Below are positions 7,769 to 14,872 of a DNA stretch of 25,482 nt, piece by piece. The DNA comes from Patescibacteria group bacterium. Its GTDB lineage: Bacteria > Patescibacteriota > Microgenomatia > UBA1400 > PJMF01. Location: NCBI GenBank assembly GCA_018813375.1, contig JAHJBU010000100.1, positions 1-25,482 on the forward strand, given 5' to 3'. A model generated the notes under the pieces. That model ran no database searches and had not been told where the DNA came from. It worked only from the letters and a program-made list of their open reading frames with translations. The first letter of the stretch is position 1, and each line of letters starts with the position of its first letter. A program made the position numbers and the translations under genes.

Positions 7769-7800
7769 TTGGTATTATTAATAAGAAATAATCATCTATA

Positions 7801-7806
7801 AAGGAA
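7801..7806 (+). promoter_or_regulatory. Ribosome binding site of ybaB (AAGGAA)
   Basis: AAGGAA lies four bases before ATG 7811. It is the clearest Shine-Dalgarno-like sequence in the window, in contrast to the leader-free starts of many neighbours. Confidence 0.65.
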
Positions 7807-7810
7807 CTTT

Positions 7811-8095
7811 ATGTCAAATCCTCTAAAAGCACTTGGTAATCTCAATGAACTACGTAAACAGGCTAAAAAAATGCAACAAGAATTAGCTGGAGAAGAAATT
7901 AGAATTGAAGAAGGGGATGTTGTAGTTGTTATTTCTGGTGATCAGAAAATAAAGCACTTTTCTGTGCAGGGTATTTCTAGTCAAGATGCAGTAGATATTT
8001 TAAATAAAGCTATTAAGAAATCTCAAGAATTAGCTGCTAAAAAACTTCAGTCTATGACTGGTGGTCTTGGTGGTCTAATGGGTGGCAAGTCATAA
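7811..8095 (+). CDS. ybaB: YbaB/EbfC family nucleoid-associated protein
   Basis: Small dimeric DNA-binding protein, commonly encoded next to dnaX. The 94-residue protein has the family layout: an N-terminal helix with LNELRKQAKKMQQEL (13-26), a beta-hairpin (VVVVISGDQKIKHFSV), a C-terminal helix (DILNKAIKKSQELAAKKLQSM) and a glycine/methionine-rich tail GGLGGLMGG. The family usually has an N-terminal stretch of about this size and total length near 100-110, so it is slightly short. Its Shine-Dalgarno site at 7801 supports the start. It converges with fbaB; only 13 bases separate the two stop codons, and I see no hairpin there that could serve as a shared terminator. Confidence 0.94.
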   Translation: MSNPLKALGNLNELRKQAKKMQQELAGEEIRIEEGDVVVVISGDQKIKHFSVQGISSQDAVDILNKAIKKSQELAAKKLQSMTGGLGGLMGGKS

Positions 8096-8108
8096 ATTTT
8101 TAAAGTTT

Positions 8109-9167
8109 TTAAGCTATAACAATCTCTTCATCTAGATACACATCTTGCACAGCTTGCATTAGTGCAATGCCTTTGTCAAAAGGTCGATTAAAAACTTTAC
8201 GCCCCATAATCATCCCTGAGCCACCCCCACGCTTATTAATGACTGCGGATTTAATTGCATCTTGAAGATCATTTTCTCCATGGCTAGCTCCTCCAGAGTT
8301 GATTAAGCCGATTTTGCCCATATAACAATTAGCTACCTGATAGCGTAACCAATCAATTGGATGCTCGCCAATTAGATTTTGATACATTGCTTCATTGTGC
8401 TTAGAAAACCCGATTACTTCAAAGCCATTGGCAACGGATGGCATTTTTTGCTTAATAATGTCAGCCTCAATGGTTACACCTAGATAATTAGCCTGACCTG
8501 TTATGTCGGCTGCAGATTCATAATTTATATTATCTTTTTTCCATTCGGGATTGCGTGGATAGCACCACAATACAGTAAACATACCAAGCTCATGTGCCCT
8601 GGCAAAAGCCTGAGTAACTTCTTGAATTTGATTGCGTGAATGCTTAGAGCCAAAATAAATTGTGGCCCCAACACCTACTGCGCCTAATTGATAAGCTTGC
8701 TTAACCTGAGCAAACATGATTTGGTTGTGTGATTGAGGATATGTTAAAAGTTCATTGTGGTTGAGCTTGGCAATAAAGGGGATTTTACTAGCGTATTTAG
8801 TAGAAATTAAGCCAAGAACTCCAAGAGTTGAGGCTACCCCACTACAATTTGCTTCCAAAGCCAATCTAACAATATTTTCTGGGTCAAAATACATTGGGTT
8901 GTTTGCAAAAGAATAACCCGCTGTGTGTTCTATGCCCTGATCAACTGGAAAAATCGATAAATAACCTGTTCCACCAAGCCTGCCATGATTGTAAAGACGC
9001 TTGAGGTTATTTTTGACCGTTTTTAAGCGATCAGAGTCTTTAAAAATTTCATCAATGTGCTTGGGCCCAGTTGAGTGAATTTGGTCTTTAGTAATTTTTT
9101 GACAAGAATGAGAAAGAAGATTTTCGGCTTCTGACCCAAGTAGGTTAAGAATATCTTGGTGAGTCAT
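8109..9167 (-). CDS. fbaB: Class I fructose-bisphosphate aldolase, DhnA/FbaB type
   Basis: Cleaves fructose-1,6-bisphosphate into dihydroxyacetone phosphate and glyceraldehyde-3-phosphate through a lysine Schiff base; glycolysis or gluconeogenesis, cytoplasm. The protein strongly resembles E. coli FbaB over its length: LSIFPVDQGIEH, ANNPMYFDPENIV, AKLNHNELLTYP, GAVGVGATIYFGS, ADITGQAN, the ADIIKQKMP segment with the likely Schiff-base lysine, NCYMGKIGLINSGG, INKRGGGSGMIMGRK and the C-terminal VQDVYLDEEIVIA. I choose ATG at 9167 (352 residues, MTHQDILNLLG), which matches the E. coli N-terminus and leaves a TGA-TAACAT promoter upstream; an in-frame ATG at 9185 would add six residues. Divergent from the 9192 gene. 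Confidence 0.95.
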   Translation of the reverse strand: MTHQDILNLLGSEAENLLSHSCQKITKDQIHSTGPKHIDEIFKDSDRLKTVKNNLKRLYNHGRLGGTGYLSIFPVDQGIEHTAGYSFANNPMYFDPENIVRLALEANCSGVASTLGVLGLISTKYASKIPFIAKLNHNELLTYPQSHNQIMFAQVKQAYQLGAVGVGATIYFGSKHSRNQIQEVTQAFARAHELGMFTVLWCYPRNPEWKKDNINYESAADITGQANYLGVTIEADIIKQKMPSVANGFEVIGFSKHNEAMYQNLIGEHPIDWLRYQVANCYMGKIGLINSGGASHGENDLQDAIKSAVINKRGGGSGMIMGRKVFNRPFDKGIALMQAVQDVYLDEEIVIA

Positions 9168-9175
9168 ATTCTTTA

Positions 9176-9185
9176 ATGTTATCAT
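9176..9185. promoter_or_regulatory. Overlapping bidirectional extended -10 elements (fbaB and 9192 gene)
   Basis: On the + strand TGT-TATCAT (9177-9185) is an extended -10 ending six bases before GTG 9192. On the minus strand TGA-TAACAT (9184 to 9176) is an extended -10 ending eight bases before ATG 9167. The two elements occupy almost the same ten base pairs because the sequence is nearly palindromic (TGnTAnCA in both directions). Both transcripts would be leaderless or nearly so. Confidence 0.55.
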
Positions 9186-9191
9186 AACTAA

Positions 9192-10763
9192 GTGAGCAAA
9201 AAAACATTCAGCTTGTTATTTGTTTTAATTCTAATTATCGCTACTAGCTTGCGTTTGTATAAATTGGCTCAGATTCCCCATGGTATGACCTGGGATGAGG
9301 CAGCAATTGGCTACACTGGTTTTGCTATTTTTAACACTAGGCGCGATGAGTGGTTACACCGCTTGCCAATTTCTTTTATGTCATTTGGTGATTACAAAGC
9401 GCCTTTAGCTATTTATTTAAATGGTTTCTTTACTGCTATTTTTGGCATGAATCTTTGGGCAGTACGTTTGCCATTTACGCTAGCTTCTATTACAGCTATT
9501 GCCGGCATGATGTTATTGACTGAAAAAATTAGTCAGAAAAATAAGAGAAATCAGAGAAAATGGGCTTTAGTCGCTGGAGCAATAATGACTTTTTCCCCTT
9601 GGCACATTCACTATTCACGCGCAGGATTTGAATCTGGGATGTCGCTAGCTTTTTTTATCTGGAGTTTATATTTTTTGTTTCTATATATAAAAGCAAAGCA
9701 AAAAAAGCTTTGGAGCTTGGGTTTGGCAGTGATTCTTGCGGTAGCATCAATTTACACCTATCACAGCGCCAAGATAGTGGTGCCACTAGTAATGCTAATT
9801 TTAGTAATTTGGCACGGCAAAAAGGTATTTAAAAAGGCTTGGCAAGCCATTTTTGCTGGAGGATTAGGGCTAGTTTTAGTCCTGCCTATGATCTGGGATT
9901 CATTTAAAGGTCAAGGTTTAGAAAGATTGGGGACAACAATTTTAGATGAATTTTCTGGTTTAGAGTTAATTTTAACTATTTTCAAGCAGTTTTTTGCCCA
10001 TCTTTCTCCTGCGTTTTTAATTATGGGTAAAACTACTACATTGCGTCATGGGGATGGTGCGTGGGGAATATTATTGCCGACAACTTTTATTTTTGTGATT
10101 TTAGGGATTATTTTTGGAGCTATTTTTACAGTACGTTGTTTTAAAAAGAAAAAGATTAATAAAGATATTTTTTACTTATTTTACTTAGGGATGTTGCTGG
10201 CAGTCGTTGGAATAATTCCAGCTGCTCTGGGTGAAGAAATTCCACATAGTAATAGGGCATTGTTAGCTTTGCCCGGATTTATTTTACTGGCAGTTTTTGG
10301 TTTGAAAAGCTTTATAAATCAAATTAAAAAATCAGAAATTAAAAAAAGTGTGGTGGGTACATTGGTTTTAGTTCACCTATTATTTTTTATAGCTTATATT
10401 TCAAGTTATTTTTCCATTTTTGCTGTAAAATCTGCTTCAGATTTTAAAGACGGTTATTTGGAAGCCTTTGAGTACATCGTGCCATATGAAGAGCAAGTTG
10501 AGAAAATTTTGTTTACCAGTGATTATGGGCAACCTTATATTTATGCTTTATTTGTGCGTCAAACTAATCCCATTTGGTATCGGGGTGGATCTCTGATTAA
10601 ATATGAGTTTAAGGATGAGATTAATGTGGGAGATTTAATAAGGGAAAATACTATTGTGGTAGCTAGTAATAGGGACGAGCTTGAGCCTGGCTTGGCTGAT
10701 TATTTAGTTTATGGTAGCGATGAAGAGATTAAATTTAAAATATATTTACCAAGGGATAAGTGA
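9192..10763 (+). CDS. GT-C glycosyltransferase, PMT/ArnT-like (family 39 type), paralogue 1
   Basis: Multispanning membrane enzyme expected to transfer a sugar from a polyprenyl-phosphate donor on the outer face. The 523-residue protein starts with a hydrophobic helix, then the first external loop with WDEAAIGY (W34-D35-E36), the acidic pair typical of GT-C active sites, followed by SFGDYKAPL, AVRLP, and SPWHIHYSRAGFESG. Further hydrophobic segments continue to about residue 405, with IPHSNRALLALPG near 350. The last about 110 residues are a soluble module containing YGQPYIYALFVRQTNP, shared with four other genes here. Start GTG 9192 follows the extended -10 by six bases. Acceptor and sugar unknown. 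The next gene starts 19 bases after the stop. Confidence 0.87.
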   Translation: MSKKTFSLLFVLILIIATSLRLYKLAQIPHGMTWDEAAIGYTGFAIFNTRRDEWLHRLPISFMSFGDYKAPLAIYLNGFFTAIFGMNLWAVRLPFTLASITAIAGMMLLTEKISQKNKRNQRKWALVAGAIMTFSPWHIHYSRAGFESGMSLAFFIWSLYFLFLYIKAKQKKLWSLGLAVILAVASIYTYHSAKIVVPLVMLILVIWHGKKVFKKAWQAIFAGGLGLVLVLPMIWDSFKGQGLERLGTTILDEFSGLELILTIFKQFFAHLSPAFLIMGKTTTLRHGDGAWGILLPTTFIFVILGIIFGAIFTVRCFKKKKINKDIFYLFYLGMLLAVVGIIPAALGEEIPHSNRALLALPGFILLAVFGLKSFINQIKKSEIKKSVVGTLVLVHLLFFIAYISSYFSIFAVKSASDFKDGYLEAFEYIVPYEEQVEKILFTSDYGQPYIYALFVRQTNPIWYRGGSLIKYEFKDEINVGDLIRENTIVVASNRDELEPGLADYLVYGSDEEIKFKIYLPRDK

Positions 10764-10782
10764 AAAAAGAAATAAAAAAGAA

Positions 10783-12285
10783 ATGAAAAAACGATTTTTT
10801 TGGATATTTTTTAGTTTAATTTTAGTTGCAGCAGCGGGCTTAAGGTTGTATGACATTACTAAATTTCCACCATCATTATATTGGGAAGAGGTAGCTTTAG
10901 GCTATGATTCTTACTCTATTTTAGAAACAGGCAAAGACCATCATGGTCAGCCATATCCCATTGTGGCTTTTGAGTCTTTTGGGGATTGGAAGCCCTCTCT
11001 ATATTTTTATGTTTTGGTTCCTTTTATAAAATTTTTGGGATTAACAGAATTAGCAGTTAGACTGCCAGCTGCGATAAGTGGGATTACCATAGTAATTGGA
11101 GTAGGGGCTTTAGCAAAGTATTTTACCAAAGAAAAAAACAAGAAAACTCTTCAATTAGTAGCAATGACGGTGACAGCTATTTCACCATGGGCAATTCAAT
11201 TTTCTAGAGCTGGCTGGGAGGTTAATTTAGCTACTGCTTTAATCTTATGGGGAGTGGTGTTGTTTATGAAGGGGCTTGAGATTAAAAAGAAACAATTTTG
11301 GTTTTTGATTGGTTCAGTAATTTTATTAAGTTTATCTATGTATGCCTACCACTCAGCGAGGATAATTGCACCTTTGTTGGGCTTAGGTTTAGCCATGCTG
11401 TGGTTAAAAAAGCATCACAAAAATTGGGCGCAGATAATTATCCCAGCTATGATTTCTTTAATTTTAATTAGTCCAATTATTTTGTCTCTGGGTAATTCTC
11501 AAATAAATCATCGTTTTGCAGAAACTAGTATTTTTTCTGATTTATCAGTTATCCAAGAAAGCAACTTAAGAAAAGATCGTCCGGGGAATACTTTGCTAAG
11601 TAGAATTATTTATCATCGTTATGTTTTGTTTGGTAAAGAAATTTTACAAAACTTTTTTGATCATTTTAATGCTGATTTTTTATTTGTATCTGGTGATATA
11701 AATCCGCGTCACTCGATACAGTATATGGGTACTTTTTATCATATAGAAGCAATTTTTTTGCTACTAGGCTTTTATGCTTTATTTAGTCGCAAAATAAAAT
11801 ACCGTTGGTTTTTATTATGGTGGCTAATAATCGGAATTTTTCCTGCTGCTTTAACTAAAACTACACCGCATGCTCTGCGCATTTTGCCCACTCTGCCGGT
11901 GTGGATGATTCTAATTGGTTTGGGGGTGAAAGAGAGCATAGGGTTTACAGTAAAGTGTCAACTCTGTCAGCGTCTATTAGTTTTAATTATTGCTTTAGTT
12001 TATTTGGGTGAATTCACTATGTTTTGGCGATTTTATTCTAAGATTTACCCTCAATTTTATGCGCAGGAATGGCAGTATGGGTATAAAGAAACGATTCTAG
12101 AAATTGAAGCTTCGAGACAAGAAAATCCTGATGAAATAATTTATGTGTCTAGAGAAAAAGGTCGGCCTGCCATGTACTATTGGTTTTATACCCAGACAGA
12201 TCCTAGGGAAGTCCAAGCCGAAAATAGCACCGCTAAAAAAGACCAGAGTGAGTTTCTGGAGTTTAAAAATTTAAGGTTTGAGTAG
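10783..12285 (+). CDS. GT-C glycosyltransferase, PMT/ArnT-like, paralogue 2 (WEEV motif)
   Basis: Close relative of the upstream gene, 500 residues from ATG 10783 (MKKRFFW); the longer frame from 10711 overlaps the previous gene and adds charged residues before the membrane helix, so I reject it. First-loop motif is LYWEEVALGYDSYSI: the usual Asp of WDEA is Glu (E35, followed by E36). Then SFGDWKPSLYFY, AVRLPAA, SPWAIQFSRAGWE, AYHSARI, and TTPHALRILPTLP before the C-terminal soluble module with REKGRPAMYYWFYTQTDP. About a dozen hydrophobic segments. It has no promoter of the leaderless type and is probably co-transcribed with paralogue 1. If the acidic position demands Asp, activity may be altered; Glu could still serve. 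Confidence 0.87.
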   Translation: MKKRFFWIFFSLILVAAAGLRLYDITKFPPSLYWEEVALGYDSYSILETGKDHHGQPYPIVAFESFGDWKPSLYFYVLVPFIKFLGLTELAVRLPAAISGITIVIGVGALAKYFTKEKNKKTLQLVAMTVTAISPWAIQFSRAGWEVNLATALILWGVVLFMKGLEIKKKQFWFLIGSVILLSLSMYAYHSARIIAPLLGLGLAMLWLKKHHKNWAQIIIPAMISLILISPIILSLGNSQINHRFAETSIFSDLSVIQESNLRKDRPGNTLLSRIIYHRYVLFGKEILQNFFDHFNADFLFVSGDINPRHSIQYMGTFYHIEAIFLLLGFYALFSRKIKYRWFLLWWLIIGIFPAALTKTTPHALRILPTLPVWMILIGLGVKESIGFTVKCQLCQRLLVLIIALVYLGEFTMFWRFYSKIYPQFYAQEWQYGYKETILEIEASRQENPDEIIYVSREKGRPAMYYWFYTQTDPREVQAENSTAKKDQSEFLEFKNLRFE

Positions 12286-12302
12286 ATGGAAAAATAATAT
12301 TT

Positions 12303-13007
12303 ATGAATAAAGATGCAATAGCATACGTTAAGAAAAATCACAAAAAAATAATTTTGGGAATTTGTGATTTAAAAATATTTTCCCCCTCTACACATCCTTT
12401 TACTTTGTTTATGGCTGGTTCTCCTGGATCGGGTAAAACAGAATATTCTAAAAATTTTCTCAAAAAGCTAGAGGTAGAAAATCCAAATTATAAAATAGTA
12501 AGGTTAGATACTGATGAGCTTAGAGAATTATTACCTCAGTACACTGGTAAAAACTCTGACGAAGTGCAACTAGCTGCCACAATACTTTTTGATAAGACTT
12601 TTGACTATATTCAAAAGAAGAACATCAATGCAATGATTGATACGACCTTTGCTAGCCCTAGGGCTATTCAAAATGTTGAAAGGGCTATTGGTAGAGGTAG
12701 AAAGGTTGGTATTCTCTATCTTTATGAAGATCCGATTAGGGCTTGGGAATACACTAAAAAGCGAGAAAAATTAGAAGGAAGATCTGTTCCTAAGGATATC
12801 TTTATTCGTGCTTATTTTTCTGCAAGAAAAAATGTTAATAAAGTCAAACAAAAATTTGGAGAACGAGTAGAGCTTCATTTATTCGAAAAAGATGAAAATT
12901 TTAATTATGAAAAAAAAGCTAAATTTAACATTCAATCACTAGACGACCATCTCAAAGAACAGTATAGTAGTTGCGAGCTTGAAAAAAAGCTATTCAATGA
13001 GATATAA
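12303..13007 (+). CDS. Zeta-toxin-like P-loop kinase
   Basis: Zeta-family proteins are ATP/GTP-dependent kinases; characterised zeta toxins phosphorylate UDP-N-acetylglucosamine and block wall synthesis, but many chromosomal relatives are of unknown role. The 234-residue protein has Walker A AGSPGSGKTEYS (about residues 38-49), a zeta-like DTDELRELLPQY (about 69-80), a MIDTTFAS block (about 111-118) with an acidic residue after a beta strand, and a lid-like Arg-rich KKREKLEGRSVP. No signal peptide or membrane helix. It starts 17 bases after the GT-C gene stop. No classical epsilon antitoxin is adjacent; the following small gene is a possible partner. Membership in the zeta/AAA kinase group is firm; toxin function is inference. 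Confidence 0.82.
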   Translation: MNKDAIAYVKKNHKKIILGICDLKIFSPSTHPFTLFMAGSPGSGKTEYSKNFLKKLEVENPNYKIVRLDTDELRELLPQYTGKNSDEVQLAATILFDKTFDYIQKKNINAMIDTTFASPRAIQNVERAIGRGRKVGILYLYEDPIRAWEYTKKREKLEGRSVPKDIFIRAYFSARKNVNKVKQKFGERVELHLFEKDENFNYEKKAKFNIQSLDDHLKEQYSSCELEKKLFNEI

Positions 13008-13008
13008 T
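12979..13008 (+). promoter_or_regulatory. Sigma-70-type promoter for the small gene at 13021
   Basis: TTGAAA at 12979-12984 and TATAAT at 13003-13008 are separated by 18 bases, the best -35/-10 pair noticed in the window. It overlaps the 3' end of the zeta-like gene. Transcription would begin around 13014-13016, leaving a leader of only about six bases before ATG 13021. Confidence 0.55.
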
Positions 13009-13020
13009 ATACAGAGAATC

Positions 13021-13219
13021 ATGAAAAAAATACACAAACTACTATTTCACTTTTTTCCGTTTTTTCAAAAAAAAAAACTCTGTCGCTGTAGAGACTAGAA
13101 GCTTTTTTGATTATTCTGCTGGCGAAAAAATAAGACTTATGAGGGCAGCTGGGCGAGAAGCACAAAAAGAACAGCGTAGCCTTATTAAGACTTACGAAAC
13201 TCGCTTTGGTGGAGTTTAG
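13021..13219 (+). pseudogene. Small basic protein gene with a +1 base frameshift in an 11-A run
   Basis: From ATG 13021 the frame encodes MKKIHKLLFHFFPFFQKKK and stops at 13096-13098. The next frame, from 13079, is open to TAG at 13217-13219 and encodes a well-formed charged sequence including VETRSFFDYSAGEK and RLMRAAGREAQKEQ. Removing a single A from the run of eleven at 13067-13077 joins both into one protein of about 65 residues. So the gene is either inactivated, rescued by transcriptional or ribosomal slippage on the A-run, or the run length is a sequencing error. It has its own good promoter and follows the zeta-like kinase by 13 bases, so it could be a partner or antitoxin; that is speculation. 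I recognise no named family. Confidence 0.6.
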
Positions 13220-13231
13220 TTTTATTTATAA

Positions 13232-14872
13232 TTATTTTTCTATTGAAATTGGTCTATCAATATGAAACTCAGGATTTCCATCTAAAAAGTTAATTGTTTT
13301 AACTCTTTTGAAACCACTAGGCAATTCACAAGTAAACATTACCACATAATAGTTGTTTTCATTTTTATCTTTTAAATTATAAGGACATCTATTTTCAGAA
13401 AAAGTATAATTAAACATCTGCCATGTTTCTTTGCCTTCTTCAATAGACCCATGACCTAATCTTTTTTGAGGTAAATTTTGATAGATATTTGGTTTTATTT
13501 GATTATAAAACAACACCATCATGTACGGTTCATTCTCTCTATTGGTAATCATAATATTATCTACGTTTGGAATAGTATTAAGATATTTGATTAAATCTTG
13601 ATAGCCATATTGTCTATACCAAGGCTGATGAACTTGTTGATGTACAGAATACTGATGCCAGCATTTATAGAAATTTAAACTAGTTGCAATAAACAAACAA
13701 ACAGAGAAGATGATTGGTAAAAAATTCTTCTTTATTTTTATTGACAATTTTAGATTGGCAATAAATGCAACACTAGTTAGGATGCCCTGCGAAATAAATA
13801 TAGCTATTGGTGGCAACATAAAAAGCGTTCTATAAGTATGAGGAATTTCTGCCGTAGTTAGTGATGCTGGTATTGGTGCAAATAATAACCAAAATAATAG
13901 CCATTTATTAAAACTCGTTAATTTTCTAACATTTGCTGCTAATCCTAAAATAAAAAATGGCAAAAATAGCAATAAAAACTGTCCAGTTTCTGGAATAGTT
14001 ACCCTAGGAGGCTGAGCTCCACCTAGAAATAAATAAGATAAAGAAGTATTTGTAATATAGCTTTTACTGAAAGCTTGAATTGCAGACAGTGGCTTATTGT
14101 GTAAAATTCTAGTTGTAAGGAGACTTGTTTTAATGGGTCCGCCATCTTCTCTAATTGCTTCTTCACGTAGTAATTTACTTTCTTGATCTGAAAAAATACT
14201 AATTTGATTAAACCGCGAGCTACTAGAGGTGATAGATAGTAAAATTCCAAAGATAGTTATTGTAAATAAAGAAATTTTAGTAATTTTGGAGAGTTTAAAA
14301 ACTTTAAAAAATAAAGCTCCTAAAATAATGATTGGCGCAATAATCCTGGCAGTGTGATAGGTAAAAAGAGTTACCAATAAAGCAATCAATCCCGGGATTG
14401 CTTTTTTACTAGCAAACATCCACAAAGCAAATATTGTTAAAGATAATGCCACACCAGCTTCTATCGCCGTGCGAGATATTTCTATATGCCATGGTGTTAG
14501 TACCACTACCAGGCTACTTATAATAGCTAGAGATTTATTTTTATTTGTACGCTTGATAAGTAAATAAATAAAGATGGGTAAAAGAGCTCCAAATAAAGCT
14601 GCTGGAGCTCTGCTAGAAGCTTGTGTTAACCCTGAAACAGCAATAAAAGGAATAGTGAGATAACTATAAATTGCTGGTTTGTAGTCATCAAAACTTCTTA
14701 ATGTCAGGGGTAAAAATTTACCATACTCATCTTTCATACTAGTCATAAGAGACCAGCCGTTGTAGCCCAGGGCAGCTTCATCAGTAAAAAAAGCCTGGGG
14801 AAGAGATTCTAACTTATAAAATCTTAGGAAAAAACTAAGTAAGATTATTAGTAATAAAGAAATTTTTTTCAT
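13232..14872 (-). CDS. GT-C glycosyltransferase, PMT/ArnT-like, paralogue 3
   Basis: Last gene of a four-gene minus-strand operon; 546 residues. Belongs with the WDEA-type paralogues: FFTDEAALGYNGWS (D31-E32) in the first external loop, SFDDYKPAIYSY, SSRAPAA, TPWHIEISRTAIEAG, TYHTARI, and IPHTYRTLFMLPP before a soluble C-terminal module with NENEPYM-like NREN-EPYMMVLFYNQIKP. Trp before the DE pair is replaced by Thr. About 11-12 hydrophobic segments. Its ATG overlaps the stop of the upstream gene by four bases (ATGA on the minus strand at 14872-14869), indicating coupled translation. It ends 12 bases from the 3' end of the small frameshifted gene, which runs convergently. Confidence 0.87.
   Translation of the reverse strand: MKKISLLLIILLSFFLRFYKLESLPQAFFTDEAALGYNGWSLMTSMKDEYGKFLPLTLRSFDDYKPAIYSYLTIPFIAVSGLTQASSRAPAALFGALLPIFIYLLIKRTNKNKSLAIISSLVVVLTPWHIEISRTAIEAGVALSLTIFALWMFASKKAIPGLIALLVTLFTYHTARIIAPIIILGALFFKVFKLSKITKISLFTITIFGILLSITSSSSRFNQISIFSDQESKLLREEAIREDGGPIKTSLLTTRILHNKPLSAIQAFSKSYITNTSLSYLFLGGAQPPRVTIPETGQFLLLFLPFFILGLAANVRKLTSFNKWLLFWLLFAPIPASLTTAEIPHTYRTLFMLPPIAIFISQGILTSVAFIANLKLSIKIKKNFLPIIFSVCLFIATSLNFYKCWHQYSVHQQVHQPWYRQYGYQDLIKYLNTIPNVDNIMITNRENEPYMMVLFYNQIKPNIYQNLPQKRLGHGSIEEGKETWQMFNYTFSENRCPYNLKDKNENNYYVVMFTCELPSGFKRVKTINFLDGNPEFHIDRPISIEK

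Noticed and set aside
8096..8108. Possible bidirectional terminator between ybaB and fbaB
   Set aside because: The 13 bases are only A/T plus one G with no stable hairpin, so no terminator can be claimed.
10711..10782. N-terminal extension of the second GT-C gene
   Set aside because: It overlaps the upstream gene and places a charged stretch before the first membrane helix; ATG 10783 aligns with the paralogues.
14023..14250. Second frame inside the 13232 GT-C gene
   Set aside because: Same-strand shifted frame within a long coding sequence with GT-C motifs on both sides; chance open frame.
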